A stretch of 64,000 nt of DNA, from assembly GCA_036250195.1 (NCBI GenBank), contig JAVHZZ010000002.1, positions 370,707,124 to 370,771,123 on the forward strand, read 5' to 3'. Positions 1 through 10,493 of this stretch are shown here, in pieces. A model generated the notes under the pieces. It was not told where the DNA came from, ran no database searches, and worked only from the letters and a program-made list of their open reading frames with translations. This DNA comes from Mixophyes australis (taxonomy: Eukaryota; Chordata; Amphibia; Anura; Limnodynastidae). A program made the translations under genes and the position numbers. Every line of letters starts with the position of its first letter. Position 1 is the stretch's first letter.

Positions 1-480
1 AAAGATTTTCCTTGTGTAGCGAACACATGCAATCACGTAATTACAATTTTCCTTGGTTTTTTATTGAACTTAAATAGGTGTCATCAACAGACCCAGTTTC
101 AATCTAATTGCTTAGCTGATACAAACCCAGCTAGTCTGGTGCCTCCTGCTTATGTATATCACGCATGGTCAGTCTTATCTGCCATTTACAAGCTCATGGA
201 TATTTATGATCTACTTTGCTATGTGGGAAACACTGGCCAGAATCCTGAGCTGTAAATACTGGATACAATATATCTGAAAATGAAAAATACTGTGATTCAG
301 TGCATGGAAGCAAAGGTTTGTCAAATTCTTTTGTCAAGATGAAGAAGGGTGAGGTTGGTTCTAAAATCATTTTGTTCCCCTTTCCTACACGTCTTAATAA
401 AAGGAAAACTTCACAAAAAAGTTTGACTCCTGTAGTGTAGTACACTTGTATGTCCTGGCTACATTGAGCACAATGCTACC
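1..480. other. Unannotated AT-rich DNA
   Basis: No gene, RNA or repeat is recognised here. Short open frames on both strands are under 90 codons, have no recognisable motif and overlap each other, so they look like chance. Confidence 0.5.
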
Positions 481-481
481 T

Positions 482-960
482 CCAGGGCTGCCAAGAGTAA
501 TTTGGGACAGCAACTTTCTGGGCCCCCCTCCACACAAAGCAGGAGAAGGGATGTGCGCTGCCCCCTCACCGGCAATTGAATCTTCCCCATACTCTTACTT
601 CATTATTAAATTAGTTTGAAGTTTAAAATTTTATGTAATTTTCTCTCATCATTATTAAATTTATGTTTAAGGGTTTTTGAGCACCTCTTACTTTTTAGCA
701 TGCAATATATAAGACATACGTTATAATAAAACATAACATTTAACACGCCACCCCCCCAGCCACATCATGCCACCTCACAGCCACATCATGATATCATGAC
801 ATCCCCACAGCCACATCACGCCACCCCTATAGCCACATCACGCCACCTCCACAGACACATCATAACCCCACTGACACATCATAATCCCCCTAGACAAATC
901 CCCTTAGATTGTACGATCCTTTGAGCAGGGTCTTCTCTCCTCCTGTCTTCACCACTTTTA
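482..960. repeat. Degenerate hAT-like repeat with CACATCA tandem units
   Basis: The left edge (CAGGGCTGCCAAGAG) looks like the usual CAGGG end of a hAT element. From about 744 to 905 there are six or so imperfect units of the type 'agccacatcacgccaccc'. The stretch 705-800 read on the minus strand resembles 37585-37650 on the plus strand (GATGTGGCTGGG, then TAAATGTwATGTTTT). The same repeat therefore seems to occur twice in inverse orientation. Family assignment is an inference; no target duplication was found. Confidence 0.4.
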
Positions 961-1165
961 ACTCTGCTCGCCAGCTACCTAGCCTTACTCCTTGAGGACA
1001 CTCTTCCCCCATCCCAAATAATAACCCCCCCTACCCAATCAAATCACCCTGGTATCCTCCATCATGGCTTTAACCTTCCAGCAGAAATTTACCCACAAAT
1101 TCAACAAAAATAAAAAGTTTAGTAAAACTCCTCAGCAAAATAGAAAAGGGAAAATAGTAAATCTC

Positions 1166-1489
1166 AGCATGGTGGCTCAGTGGTTAGCACTTCTGCCTTA
1201 CAGCACTGGGGTCATGAGTTCAATTCCCAATCATGCCCTTATCTGTGTGGAGTTTGTATGTTCTCCCCGTGTTTGCGTGGGTTTTCTCCGGATGCTCCGG
1301 TTTCCTCCCACACTCCAAAAACATACTAGGGGGTTAATTAGCTGCTAACAAATTGACCCTAGTCGGTGTGTCTGTCTGTGTGTGTGTTAGGGAATTTAGA
1401 TTGTAAGCCCCAATGGGGCAGGGACTGATGTGCGTGAGTTCTCTGTACAGCGCTGCCGAATCAGTGGCACTATATAAATAAATGGTGAT
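1166..1489 (+). mobile_element. tRNA-derived SINE, full length, split from its tail by an LTR element
   Basis: The 5' end has tRNA-type polymerase III promoter boxes: an A-box-like TGGCTCAGTGG near 1172-1184 and a B-box-like GAGTTCAATTCCC at 1215-1227. The body follows (Ctctgtgtggag, tctccccgtgt, ccggtttcctccc), then the end 'ggcactatataaataaatggtgat'. The tail continues as (GAT)n at 7109-7125, beyond the inserted LTR retrotransposon. The same family occurs on the minus strand at 14934-15262 and as a 3' fragment at 33329-33420. SINEs encode no protein and are copied by LINE enzymes. Confidence 0.8.
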
Positions 1490-2623
1490 TGTCATGTGCA
1501 AGCTAATTTTTAGGCATAAATCTGCAAATATATGTTTGTGAATTACTTCCTAGAAATAGTGTGACCTGGTTCTCTTAGAAGCTGTTAGATCAATGGGTTT
1601 TGTGGATGTTAAACCACCCAGGGGGGCTGGTAGATAAGGATAGCACCTTATACCATTTATGGCAGGATGGCAAATGTGAATGCCTTTGAGGAGATCTCTT
1701 GCAAGACAATGAAATCTCACACATGTTTGGGAGGCCCCAGACAGGCCGACTGCAGAGACTGGGTTGTATGTTAATGACAGACTCAAGCTGAATAAGGGCA
1801 CAGGAAAAGATCATATCATTTTCTCCAATATCATACATACCAGAGGCATGTGTGGTATGCAGATGAAGGGAAACTTAGGACCTGTTGTGTGAAGGTAAAA
1901 TCATGTTCGTAAACCATACTGTTGAAAAGTTAGGACGGTGTAAAGAAAACTTGACTTAGAGGTATTCAAACAGCAAAGTCATAAGACCCTAATTTGCATT
2001 CTCCCCTCCTGTTGGTTCTGACCTCACAGGGAAGGGGGCTGGGGGGCCCTGTAGCTTGACTTTAAAACTGTACTGAAAATGTAACTCCTGGTTCTTCTTC
2101 TGAGGGAGTAATTGAAGAGGTTCCATTTTTTCCTGCTCCTCCCGGCACCACAAACTTGATTCTAAGTGAGGTATCAATTCTGTGTTTTATCCTTTTTATT
2201 TTATAAGAAACAATTGCACTATATTTGTATGTCATTTTATTATCTTTTTATCTTAAGCATTGTGGATGTGTCTTCCATATTAAATTACACTTAATAAGTT
2301 CTAGTCTCTGTGTTCTTATGAATTCACGCGACAGTTTGGTCCAGACGCTACCTAATTGAAACTGTGCAAACCTTGTGGTTTAAGTGAACTCTGATTAAAG
2401 TAAATTGTGTTGGATTAATGCTAGGGAGAACCGAAGGCTTCCTAAATAAGAGTGTCAGCTCTTATCCGAAAAAACCTTGGTGGTGGTAATTAGTATCGCA
2501 AAGCTAGTGTGTGGCATAGATAGGGAAGTATTTAATCATTTTAGACATACCAAGTGGTTGTTGTGTGGTTAACCCTGTGTCACATAAGCGTCACGCAGAC
2601 TCAGGTGAGTGCTGTTCGTGACA
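1490..2623 (+). repeat. 5' LTR
   Basis: Begins TGTCATGTGC and ends TTCGTGACA. The matching 3' LTR lies exactly 4485 bases downstream along its whole length, with no indels seen. The LTR should carry promoter and polyadenylation signals. An early CTATAAATAG motif in the 3' copy reads CTAGAAATAG here. Confidence 0.92.
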
Positions 2624-2626
2624 AAT

Positions 2627-2644
2627 TGGTGGTAAGCTTGTGGG
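2627..2644 (+). promoter_or_regulatory. Possible tRNA primer-binding site
   Basis: TGG followed by TGGTAAGCTTGTGGG starts three bases after the 5' LTR. Position and the initial TGG fit a primer-binding site complementary to a tRNA 3' end. I cannot name the tRNA. Confidence 0.4.
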
Positions 2645-2834
2645 ATATATTTCTAAATTTTTTTAAGAACTTAAGTGAATTAGGGTTGTGTGATCCCTGA
2701 GAGAGGAAATACAGACTAATTCACCAGAGACTGAACTCAATGCTTAAAACATTATAAGACATACAGCAATTGTTTCTTTCCCTCCCCTTCTCTTTTTTTT
2801 CTTATCTTTTTTTATTTGGCATTAAACTGAGGAA

Positions 2835-5800
2835 ATGGCTGCTGCATATAAACGCTTGACAAAGGAGGCGCTGATTTCAGACTGTGAGGATGGAGGAATT
2901 CCCACCAGTGGCAAAAGCAAGGAGCAATTGATTGAAGCTCTTGTGCAGAGGGATCAGCAACTCACAGCTGTGTCCGAGGAAGAGAATAGCCAGAACTCAG
3001 AAGTGGACCTGACTGTGGGTATTCCTCAAAACCAGGGACTGTTAATTTCGAATGATTCTAATGGTTCATGTGTGGACACTGCTATGGATGTTTATTTGCA
3101 AACTGCCCTAAAATATTTGGGCCCAGCGGACATTACAACTAAAATGCAACTCATACAGCAGTTCCAGGAGAAGGAAGCTGCTGACCGTCAGGAGAGGCGT
3201 GCTGCTATGGAGGCAGCAGAGAGGCACGCTGCTATGGAGGTAGCAGAGCGCCAAGCAGAGCGACAGGCAGAAAGAGAATCTGCCGAGCGAGAGGCAGAGA
3301 GGAGATATGAGCTGGAGCTTGCGAAGCTCAAACGCCAGCCAGAAGCCAGAGATGCTGGTATTAGCAGACCCCGTCCTGAGAATTTCCCTGTATTGGAAAA
3401 AGATGGGGATTTGGATACTTTTTTGCGAGGTTTTGAAAAGACATGCCGACAGTATGGACTGGCCAAAGATCAGTGGGCACAATATTTAACCCCTGGTTTG
3501 CGAGGTAAAGCATTAGAAGCCTTTGCAGATCTTCCACCTGAGATGGACGGAAATTATGAGGCAATCAAAAGTGCCCTGTTGCAACATTTTAACATCACCC
3601 CAGAGGCGCATAGGCAGAAATTCAGAGATTTAAAACGCAGTGCCTCTGACACATATTCAGGACTTGTGGCCCAGCTGTGTGCTTCCTTCAAACAGTGGGT
3701 TGGAGGGCTACAGCTCACCACCTTTGATGCTCTGCAAGATTTGATGATCCAGGAGCAGTTTCTGACTTTGTGTCCGGCTGATGTGAAGGAATGGGTAGTG
3801 GATCATGACCCTACATCATCTGCGGAAGCAGCTAGACTGGCTGACAAGTATACTGTCACCCGGGCACCTGCAGCTAAAAGAGGAACTTTTGTGCCAGGGC
3901 AGTTGGCCTGGAAAGGGGGCCGGCCAGGAGGATCAACGCCACCCCCCTCAGCACCATCACCCACTGTTTCTTCATCTTTTGGGAAGGTTGGGGCAAAGCC
4001 TGCTGTGGGAGACACCCGCAGGTGTTTTGTGTGCAACCAGGTGGGGCACATTAGTACCGCTTGTCCAGAGAAGAAGACCAGTTCACCCTCCGCTGGGGGG
4101 GTACCTTCCCTTCAATCTTCACCAGCTGTCCTCTGTGTTGCGGGACCAGAAGGGGGCCGGAAGGACAACCTACAAACAGTCACTGTGGGTGACAAGGTAA
4201 CTGTGGGGTTAAGAGACACTGGTGCGGATGTTACATTAGTTCATTCAGAACTGGTAGGGTTAGAGGACTTCATTCCAGGAAAATGTATTTCTGTGAAAGG
4301 GGTTGGTGGAATTCACCTAACTGTACCTGTAGCCAAAGTTTACCTTGATTGGGGTGCTGGAAGAGATATAAGGGATGTCGGGGTCTCAGATAATATGCCT
4401 ATAGATGTGTTACTGGGGACAGATTTAGGAAGAATGTTGTCTCAGTATGTCTGTAATGACGATGTCAATGCCACCCCTGTTACTGTGTCAGAATCAACTG
4501 AAAGTACCAAAGTTTGTTCCCAGGTAGCAGGAGGTGACAAGGAAAAGGTCGGTTCAATTGCACCTGAAATGTGTAAACCAGGATGTGACAGGGACAGGGA
4601 ATGTCTTATTATATCTGATGTAGGTAATGATGCTAATGTCACTGTGTTAGAATCAGCTGAGAATACCCACGTTTCTTCCCAGGCAGCAGGGTGTGACAGA
4701 GAACGGAAATGCCATATTATACCTGAAGTGTGTAATGATTTTAATGCCGCCCATGTTACAGTACCAGAACCTGCTGAGAGTAACCATGTTTTTTCCCAGG
4801 CACCAGGAGGTGACAAGGAAAGAGAATGTATTATTGTACCTAATGCGAATAATGAGGATAATGCCAATAACAGTATTGTGTTAGAATCCAAACCTGTCTT
4901 CACACTGACATCTTGTCATGGGATAGGGACAGCGGACATTGTTATTGCAGATATTGGCATTAATACTGGTGTAAATATTATGCTTACTAGAAATGGGACA
5001 GATGCCCATGTGATTACTTCTGTTGTGCTAGAGAAAGACAATGTGTCTACCCAGGTAATATGCCCAGAGGATGCTGTACAAGGTAACTGGGAGGGCGGGC
5101 AGAGTGAAGATGTATATTCTGTGCCTGAACCAGATGCACACAGAGCTGGTGAGCATGGGGGGGAGACACCTAGTCCTGACCAACGGGAAATAGCGAGTGA
5201 CAGCAATTCTTACCTTGCTGCTGGGACCTGTAGTTTGAATGTTCACCACTCAGATCTACATCTGAGTTCTGACCATTCATCTGAGTTTTCTATAGAGACA
5301 GGGGGGTCAGTGGCTAGCCCACTCTCACTTAGCCAGCCGTCTAACAGCTTAGAGGAGGTAGATGAGGAGCCCAAACTCCCTGTTACTCTACACCACCAGA
5401 TAGATGAGTCCAAGAGGGAGGGGAGCATCCTGTTCCGTAGCCCCCAAGATAAGAATTGCATAGTGTGTCCCCACCTAGAAGTGCAGTGTCAGGAATCCCA
5501 GGCCATTGTTCCCTCAGGCTTTAACTTAGAGGACATGAGAATTAGAGACAAAGTGCACACTGCAACAGGGTTGGTACATAAGAACATGACGCAGGCCCAG
5601 ACAAGCCAGAAGCAGTGGTATGATCCCCCTGCCAGGATGATAGAGAGAAATTGTCATGATAATCTGTTGAAGGCTCCTAATGACAGTGATGCGTGTGCCC
5701 TGACAGTCTGTAGATTGCCAGATGAGGGGAAGAAGGACTTGCCATTGGATCTAGTAGCTGCAGCGCAAGGGATAGCAGAGGTTAGCCCACGGATATTGCC

Positions 5801-5933
5801 GGACCAGAAGTCCCAGCTGTCTGAGATATGTAACCCCTTTTTAACCCTTCTCCCCAGAGAACCTATTGAGACCCAGCTAACAGCTATTCCATTTGAACCA
5901 GGTGGGATCTGTGGGAGATGGCTTGGGCAATGA
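2835..5933 (+). CDS. Gag-protease polyprotein with SCAN-like capsid region; no polymerase
   Basis: Uninterrupted 1032-codon frame starting at an ATG (AAATGG context). Order of regions: a SAP-like helix-loop-helix (residues about 5-40), a charged Ala/Glu/Arg-rich coiled coil (about 108-170), and a capsid region (about 185-345). The second half of the capsid matches the SCAN pattern, with IQEQFLTLCP and a downstream WV..H.P..AEEA-like run. SCAN domains are known to derive from Gag of Gmr1-like Gypsy elements. Next come a CCHC zinc knuckle (CFVCNQVGHISTAC, about 396-409) and an aspartic protease with active-site DTGA (about 461) and a later VLLGTDLG (about 523-530). Residues of about 550-690 hold four degenerate Val/Glu/Ser-rich repeats. 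A stretch near 897-935 (MTQAQTSQKQWYD) resembles the region just after an integrase core. RT, RNase H and the integrase core are missing without breaking the frame. It should form the particle and mature itself. Confidence 0.88.
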   Translation: MAAAYKRLTKEALISDCEDGGIPTSGKSKEQLIEALVQRDQQLTAVSEEENSQNSEVDLTVGIPQNQGLLISNDSNGSCVDTAMDVYLQTALKYLGPADITTKMQLIQQFQEKEAADRQERRAAMEAAERHAAMEVAERQAERQAERESAEREAERRYELELAKLKRQPEARDAGISRPRPENFPVLEKDGDLDTFLRGFEKTCRQYGLAKDQWAQYLTPGLRGKALEAFADLPPEMDGNYEAIKSALLQHFNITPEAHRQKFRDLKRSASDTYSGLVAQLCASFKQWVGGLQLTTFDALQDLMIQEQFLTLCPADVKEWVVDHDPTSSAEAARLADKYTVTRAPAAKRGTFVPGQLAWKGGRPGGSTPPPSAPSPTVSSSFGKVGAKPAVGDTRRCFVCNQVGHISTACPEKKTSSPSAGGVPSLQSSPAVLCVAGPEGGRKDNLQTVTVGDKVTVGLRDTGADVTLVHSELVGLEDFIPGKCISVKGVGGIHLTVPVAKVYLDWGAGRDIRDVGVSDNMPIDVLLGTDLGRMLSQYVCNDDVNATPVTVSESTESTKVCSQVAGGDKEKVGSIAPEMCKPGCDRDRECLIISDVGNDANVTVLESAENTHVSSQAAGCDRERKCHIIPEVCNDFNAAHVTVPEPAESNHVFSQAPGGDKERECIIVPNANNEDNANNSIVLESKPVFTLTSCHGIGTADIVIADIGINTGVNIMLTRNGTDAHVITSVVLEKDNVSTQVICPEDAVQGNWEGGQSEDVYSVPEPDAHRAGEHGGETPSPDQREIASDSNSYLAAGTCSLNVHHSDLHLSSDHSSEFSIETGGSVASPLSLSQPSNSLEEVDEEPKLPVTLHHQIDESKREGSILFRSPQDKNCIVCPHLEVQCQESQAIVPSGFNLEDMRIRDKVHTATGLVHKNMTQAQTSQKQWYDPPARMIERNCHDNLLKAPNDSDACALTVCRLPDEGKKDLPLDLVAAAQGIAEVSPRILPDQKSQLSEICNPFLTLLPREPIETQLTAIPFEPGGICGRWLGQ

Positions 5934-5963
5934 CCTGTCAGTCAATTCCCATGCCATCTCTTA

Positions 5964-5974
5964 AAAAGGGAAGG
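5964..5974 (+). promoter_or_regulatory. Polypurine tract
   Basis: AAAAAGGGAAGG lies directly before the 3' LTR start (TGTCATG at 5975). This is the expected plus-strand primer for LTR element reverse transcription. Confidence 0.8.
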
Positions 5975-7108
5975 TGTCATGTGCAAGCTAATTTTTAGGC
6001 ATAAATCTGCAAATATATGTTTGTGAATTACTTCCTATAAATAGTGTGACCTGGTTCTCTTAGAAGCTGTTAGATCAATGGGTTTTGTGGATGTTAAACC
6101 ACCCAGGGGGGCTGGTAGATAAGGATAGCACCTTATACCATTTATGGCAGGATGGCAAATGTGAATGCCTTTGAGGAGATCTCTTGCAAGACAATGAAAT
6201 CTCACACATGTTTGGGAGGCCCCAGACAGGCCGACTGCAGAGACTGGGTTGTATGTTAATGACAGACTCAAGCTGAATAAGGGCACAGGAAAAGATCATA
6301 TCATTTTCTCCAATATCATACATACCAGAGGCATGTGTGGTATGCAGATGAAGGGAAACTTAGGACCTGTTGTGTGAAGGTAAAATCATGTTCGTAAACC
6401 ATACTGTTGAAAAGTTAGGACGGTGTAAAGAAAACTTGACTTAGAGGTATTCAAACAGCAAAGTCATAAGACCCTAATTTGCATTCTCCCCTCCTGTTGG
6501 TTCTGACCTCACAGGGAAGGGGGCTGGGGGGCCCTGTAGCTTGACTTTAAAACTGTACTGAAAATGTAACTCCTGGTTCTTCTTCTGAGGGAGTAATTGA
6601 AGAGGTTCCATTTTTTCCTGCTCCTCCCGGCACCACAAACTTGATTCTAAGTGAGGTATCAATTCTGTGTTTTATCCTTTTTATTTTATAAGAAACAATT
6701 GCACTATATTTGTATGTCATTTTATTATCTTTTTATCTTAAGCATTGTGGATGTGTCTTCCATATTAAATTACACTTAATAAGTTCTAGTCTCTGTGTTC
6801 TTATGAATTCACGCGACAGTTTGGTCCAGACGCTACCTAATTGAAACTGTGCAAACCTTGTGGTTTAAGTGAACTCTGATTAAAGTAAATTGTGTTGGAT
6901 TAATGCTAGGGAGAACCGAAGGCTTCCTAAATAGGAGTGTCAGCTCTTATCCGAAAAAACCTTGGTGGTGGTAATTAGTATCGCAAAGCTAGTGTGTGGC
7001 ATAGATAGGGAAGTATTTAATCATTTTAGACATACCAAGTGGTTGTTGTGTGGTTAACCCTGTGTCACATAAGCTTCACGCAGACTCAGGTGAGTGCTGT
7101 TCGTGACA
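5975..7108 (+). repeat. 3' LTR
   Basis: Copy of 1490-2623 at a constant offset of 4485. It ends TTCGTGACA, followed by the target duplication GTGAT and the remaining SINE tail. It retains CTATAAATAG near 6032-6041, where the 5' LTR has one substitution. Confidence 0.92.
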
Positions 7109-7125
7109 GTGATGATGATGATGAG

Positions 7126-9779
7126 TATTAACTGTACATTTCTAATGAAAGAGCATTGCCTTGAAGTATTTGAAGAGGAAATATGTATGGCCTCCTCTAG
7201 ACTAGCATTTTTTAGAAAGTACTTGCAAAGCAATAAAAGCACTTTCTAAGAAGTAAATCTTTAAGAGTCATACAGCCAGCTTCTAAGTTTGACCTCTGAG
7301 AAGGACTCTAGTCAATGTGACTTTTATATAGTGTAGTGGAGGCTTGCAAAGTGGGCCATATATGTTAAAATGTAATCTTATAGCAGTAAGCCCATGAAAA
7401 GTAGGTGGTTTTTTTTAACATAAATCACTCTGGCAAACAATACGAAAGTGCTTTGTAATTATCATTTTCCTTAGCTGTTTTTAATGATTTATAATTCTGC
7501 ATCGTTTCCACAGTATTATGTGACTACTATGGCAACCAGAGTCACATGGTGCATTATGTAGTGAGCAGAGAGGCTTTGAAACGCCCCTCAGAGTTCTGTT
7601 TGCACTGTAAAATCCTTCCCCTCTTTATCCCCCTCTGCCTTCAAATAATATGCTGTACATTTGTGTGCATGGCTGGCAGTCCCTACCCTTGGATGAACCA
7701 CTTTGCCTTCCCCTGAAGGAACCCCTTTCTCCTCCCCAAAAGATTTATATTCTACAAATGTCTGACTTCATGGGCCTACTAAGTGTTTGTTGCAAAGCAA
7801 TCCCCACAATATATCTACATGTGTGTCAAAAATGCAGTCCTCTGGCTAGTACCGTGTTCACACTAAGATTAATGTTTCAAAAAATTGCTATTAATATAGC
7901 ACCTATGAACTCTGCAGAGCTAGAAAAATGTGGAAACAAACTACACACATCAAAGATATGTTTCTAACATGTAATGATGTTAAAATGTAGTCTTTTAGTT
8001 ACTTTTTCCAGGTGCAGAAGAAATAAATTATTATATATATTAAAAAAAGCAATAAAAACAAGAATCAATAACTAAATATCTGGAGATGATAAAAAATATT
8101 TATAATTTATAAAGTTTTGTTAATTGTAAAATTTGTTTATTTTGATAGAAAACAGTTTGTTGTTTGAAAAAACCTTTGTGTGCATGTTTTCTTTTTCAGA
8201 ACAAATGTGTAATAATGATATTACACATATTTGTAAGTAAAATATATTATAAATGTTTTTTGCAGACTGATGAGGTAATGCATACAAATGGTTAATATGC
8301 AGTAAGTGTTTAGGAGTAAGAAGCTGAATTGGGGTAATTCAGGAATTGCACACATGTGTTTTATTATGTAAATCAGGAGTAAAGAAGCATGTAGTGAAAT
8401 AAGGTGCACTTCCTCCAAAATCACATAGAAGAGCAAATAAAAGAGCGAGGCCATTTATGCAAAATTTTACATCACGTAAGTGAGTTACTACCCTATACCA
8501 TATTCATCTGCATGTTTATTATGGGGATAACGTGTGATGGGGTAAAGTATGATCTGGAACAGAAGTGATAGATGGAGGAAAGTGTGGAAAAAGACATAAC
8601 ATTTTGTAAAGAATACATTGAAAGTACTACACTTAAATAGGATTAGTAACTGTAGTCAACAATAAAAAGGGTCCTAGTCACGCTCACCCATCATGTGCTT
8701 GGACTCCTGTTCCGGACAGAACCTGACCAACACTCAACAAATAAATGACCCATATTATTGCTCTCAATCCAGCAATTTGACTTACACACTCTGCGAATAC
8801 ATTCTCGGTTAATTTCCCACCACCACCAGTAAGGCTTTGCCACACAGTTATAGTGTACATGCATTGTAGAGTGTGCAGCTGGTGAAGCTCATATGCATTG
8901 AAACAAATAGGTGTCTAAGTCCCCTATCAGTTACCAAGATGGGCTCTTCCCAGTTTAAAAAGTCTACTGGTATTAAGATGCTAATTATTTTCGGCTAACT
9001 TGTCTGGCTGCCAAGGTAAGAGAATGATGCCTAACTCCACTGGTCCAACGGCAGTGCAGAAAGCCCATACCCCTGATGAACCCAGTGTAATCTCTGTCCA
9101 TGGTATCAACTACTCTGCCTCTCCTTCTCTTTCCGGAGGCACATGGACTGCTCCCGCAGAACCGTTCTCTCTCAATCTTTGGTTTGCACTGTATCCCACA
9201 TGGATGCCAACACAGTATGGTTATGTGGGAGCTCTTCTCTCCCTCCCTCAGCTGATGCAGGAGAAGTCTTATCCCTTTTCCTCTGCTCTTATACAGTTCC
9301 AGGCTCTTTCCTGCACTAGGTGCACCATGGAGTCCTGCTTTCCAGAGTGGATCTCAGCGTCACTATCTTCAGTAATGGCTGAGCTGTGTTTACTAGACGC
9401 AGAGCAAATCTATTGTACACAATACACTACTTCTTTTTCAGGTATTTTTATAGAAAATTTAGCAGTCTATTTATAAAGCAAGATTAACAGTGATTTAACA
9501 ATAATGATTGCATGCGCCATGAAACCAGCCTCACTTTACTTACTTATGTAGCTTTGAATATTCAACAGCTTTAGCAACGTGAATTGTTAATAACCTCTGT
9601 GGGGCTCAGCATTAAGGAGCTTTTCTCCTTCATACCATAGTTTCTTTTCACGTACTCAGCGGTAATGAAAAGCAGTGAAACTTCAATGGTTGTCATTGGA
9701 AATTGCCAGTTAAAAGCAACAGATTGGATACAACATGCCTCGTTAATGATTGAGCAAAGACCAAAGTGTAAAGAGAAAT
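7126..9779. other. Unannotated AT-rich DNA
   Basis: No gene, RNA or repeat family is recognised. The longest open frame (9000-9476, plus, 158 codons) starts at TTG, has no recognisable domain and ends without any regulatory context. I treat it as chance. The rest is AT-rich with short homopolymer runs. Confidence 0.5.
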
Positions 9780-10493
9780 GGATGTTTAATTTTCTTAGCA
9801 GAATACTTTTCACACACACTTCATCATTTAAAGTTACATTATTAAACTACCATTTTCTGTCCTACATTGAAATGAATTGCCCCTTTGAAGCCATTTCTCT
9901 GTAATCAATAGTTCTGTTAATACTAATAATGGGATTAAACTGTAATGAACAGACAAAGCATTCCAGCAAAATTATCATTTAAATGGCAGCAAAGTAAATA
10001 TTTGAAGGTTATTTTCTAGCACTCAAAGGTGCAAATCTAGGCTAAATCCATAGCAACCAATCAGACATTTGCTTTTATTGTGCAGAACTGATAAAAGGTA
10101 ATTGATGATTCATTGTGTTTTTCTGTAGATATACACTTTTGAGCAACATTAGTAAATAGCCCTCAGAAACTAAAACTTATCTTTCCATAGCCGTGGAAAG
10201 CTTCTCTGGTCTGTGATGGTAGATCTGGAGATGTGATTGTGGTCCTCTGCAGTGCTCCTTTTAATTTCTCTCCACCAACTAAACAGCTCTATATCAACAC
10301 CACACACAGTTCTCCAAGAGAGATGAACAGATAAGCTCTTCAAACTGGAAAAATAATATTTCCAGCCCTTTCATCCACCTTCTCTAGACCAGAATTTCAT
10401 CTTGACATCTATCATCTATATTTCATTGTATGTGATTATCAGCATTCCCTCTCCATAATTCGGCTCACTCTTCTTTGTGCCACTATAGTACAC
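9780..10493 (+). repeat. Unclassified repeat, copy A, left part
   Basis: The segments 'tagcagaatacttttc..' (from about 9793), 'gatggtagatctgga' (about 10217), 'ctctatatcaaca' and 'acagataagctctt' (about 10328) recur in the same order at 22328-22870. Copy A has about 270 extra bases between 9900 and 10170. Its right end enters the 67-bp minisatellite (TGTGATTATCAGCATTCC, then GCCACTATAGTACACTG) and is cut there by the L2 LINE. No coding sequence seen. Confidence 0.65.

Larger units (their letters stand above)
1490..7108 (+). mobile_element. Complete non-autonomous LTR retrotransposon (Ty3/Gypsy, SCAN-type Gag)
   Basis: The element has two 1134-bp LTRs, TGTCA...TGACA termini, a possible primer-binding site, one long gag-protease frame and a purine tract just before the 3' LTR. 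It is flanked by the 5-bp direct repeat GTGAT (1485-1489 and 7109-7113), so the insertion is intact. It landed in the GAT-rich tail of a SINE. There is no reverse transcriptase, RNase H or integrase core, so it must have been moved by an enzyme made elsewhere. The two LTRs differ at only three positions that I can see (1549/6034, 2449/6934 and 2590/7075, approximately), which points to a recent insertion. Confidence 0.9.

Noticed and set aside
744..905. Regular repeats that might suggest a CRISPR array
   Set aside because: Units are imperfect, adjoining and without unique spacers, and the genome is eukaryotic. It is a degenerate tandem repeat.
1171..1240. Possible functional tRNA gene
   Set aside because: The A and B boxes are present but the cloverleaf cannot be completed, and the same sequence heads at least one more SINE copy. 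It is the tRNA-derived head of a SINE.
1550..2177. Minus-strand frames repeated at 6035-6662
   Set aside because: They are duplicated only because they lie in the two LTRs; no motif or start context.
9000..9476. 158-codon plus-strand frame
   Set aside because: It begins at TTG, has no recognisable domain, no promoter or splice context and an unremarkable composition. Probably chance.
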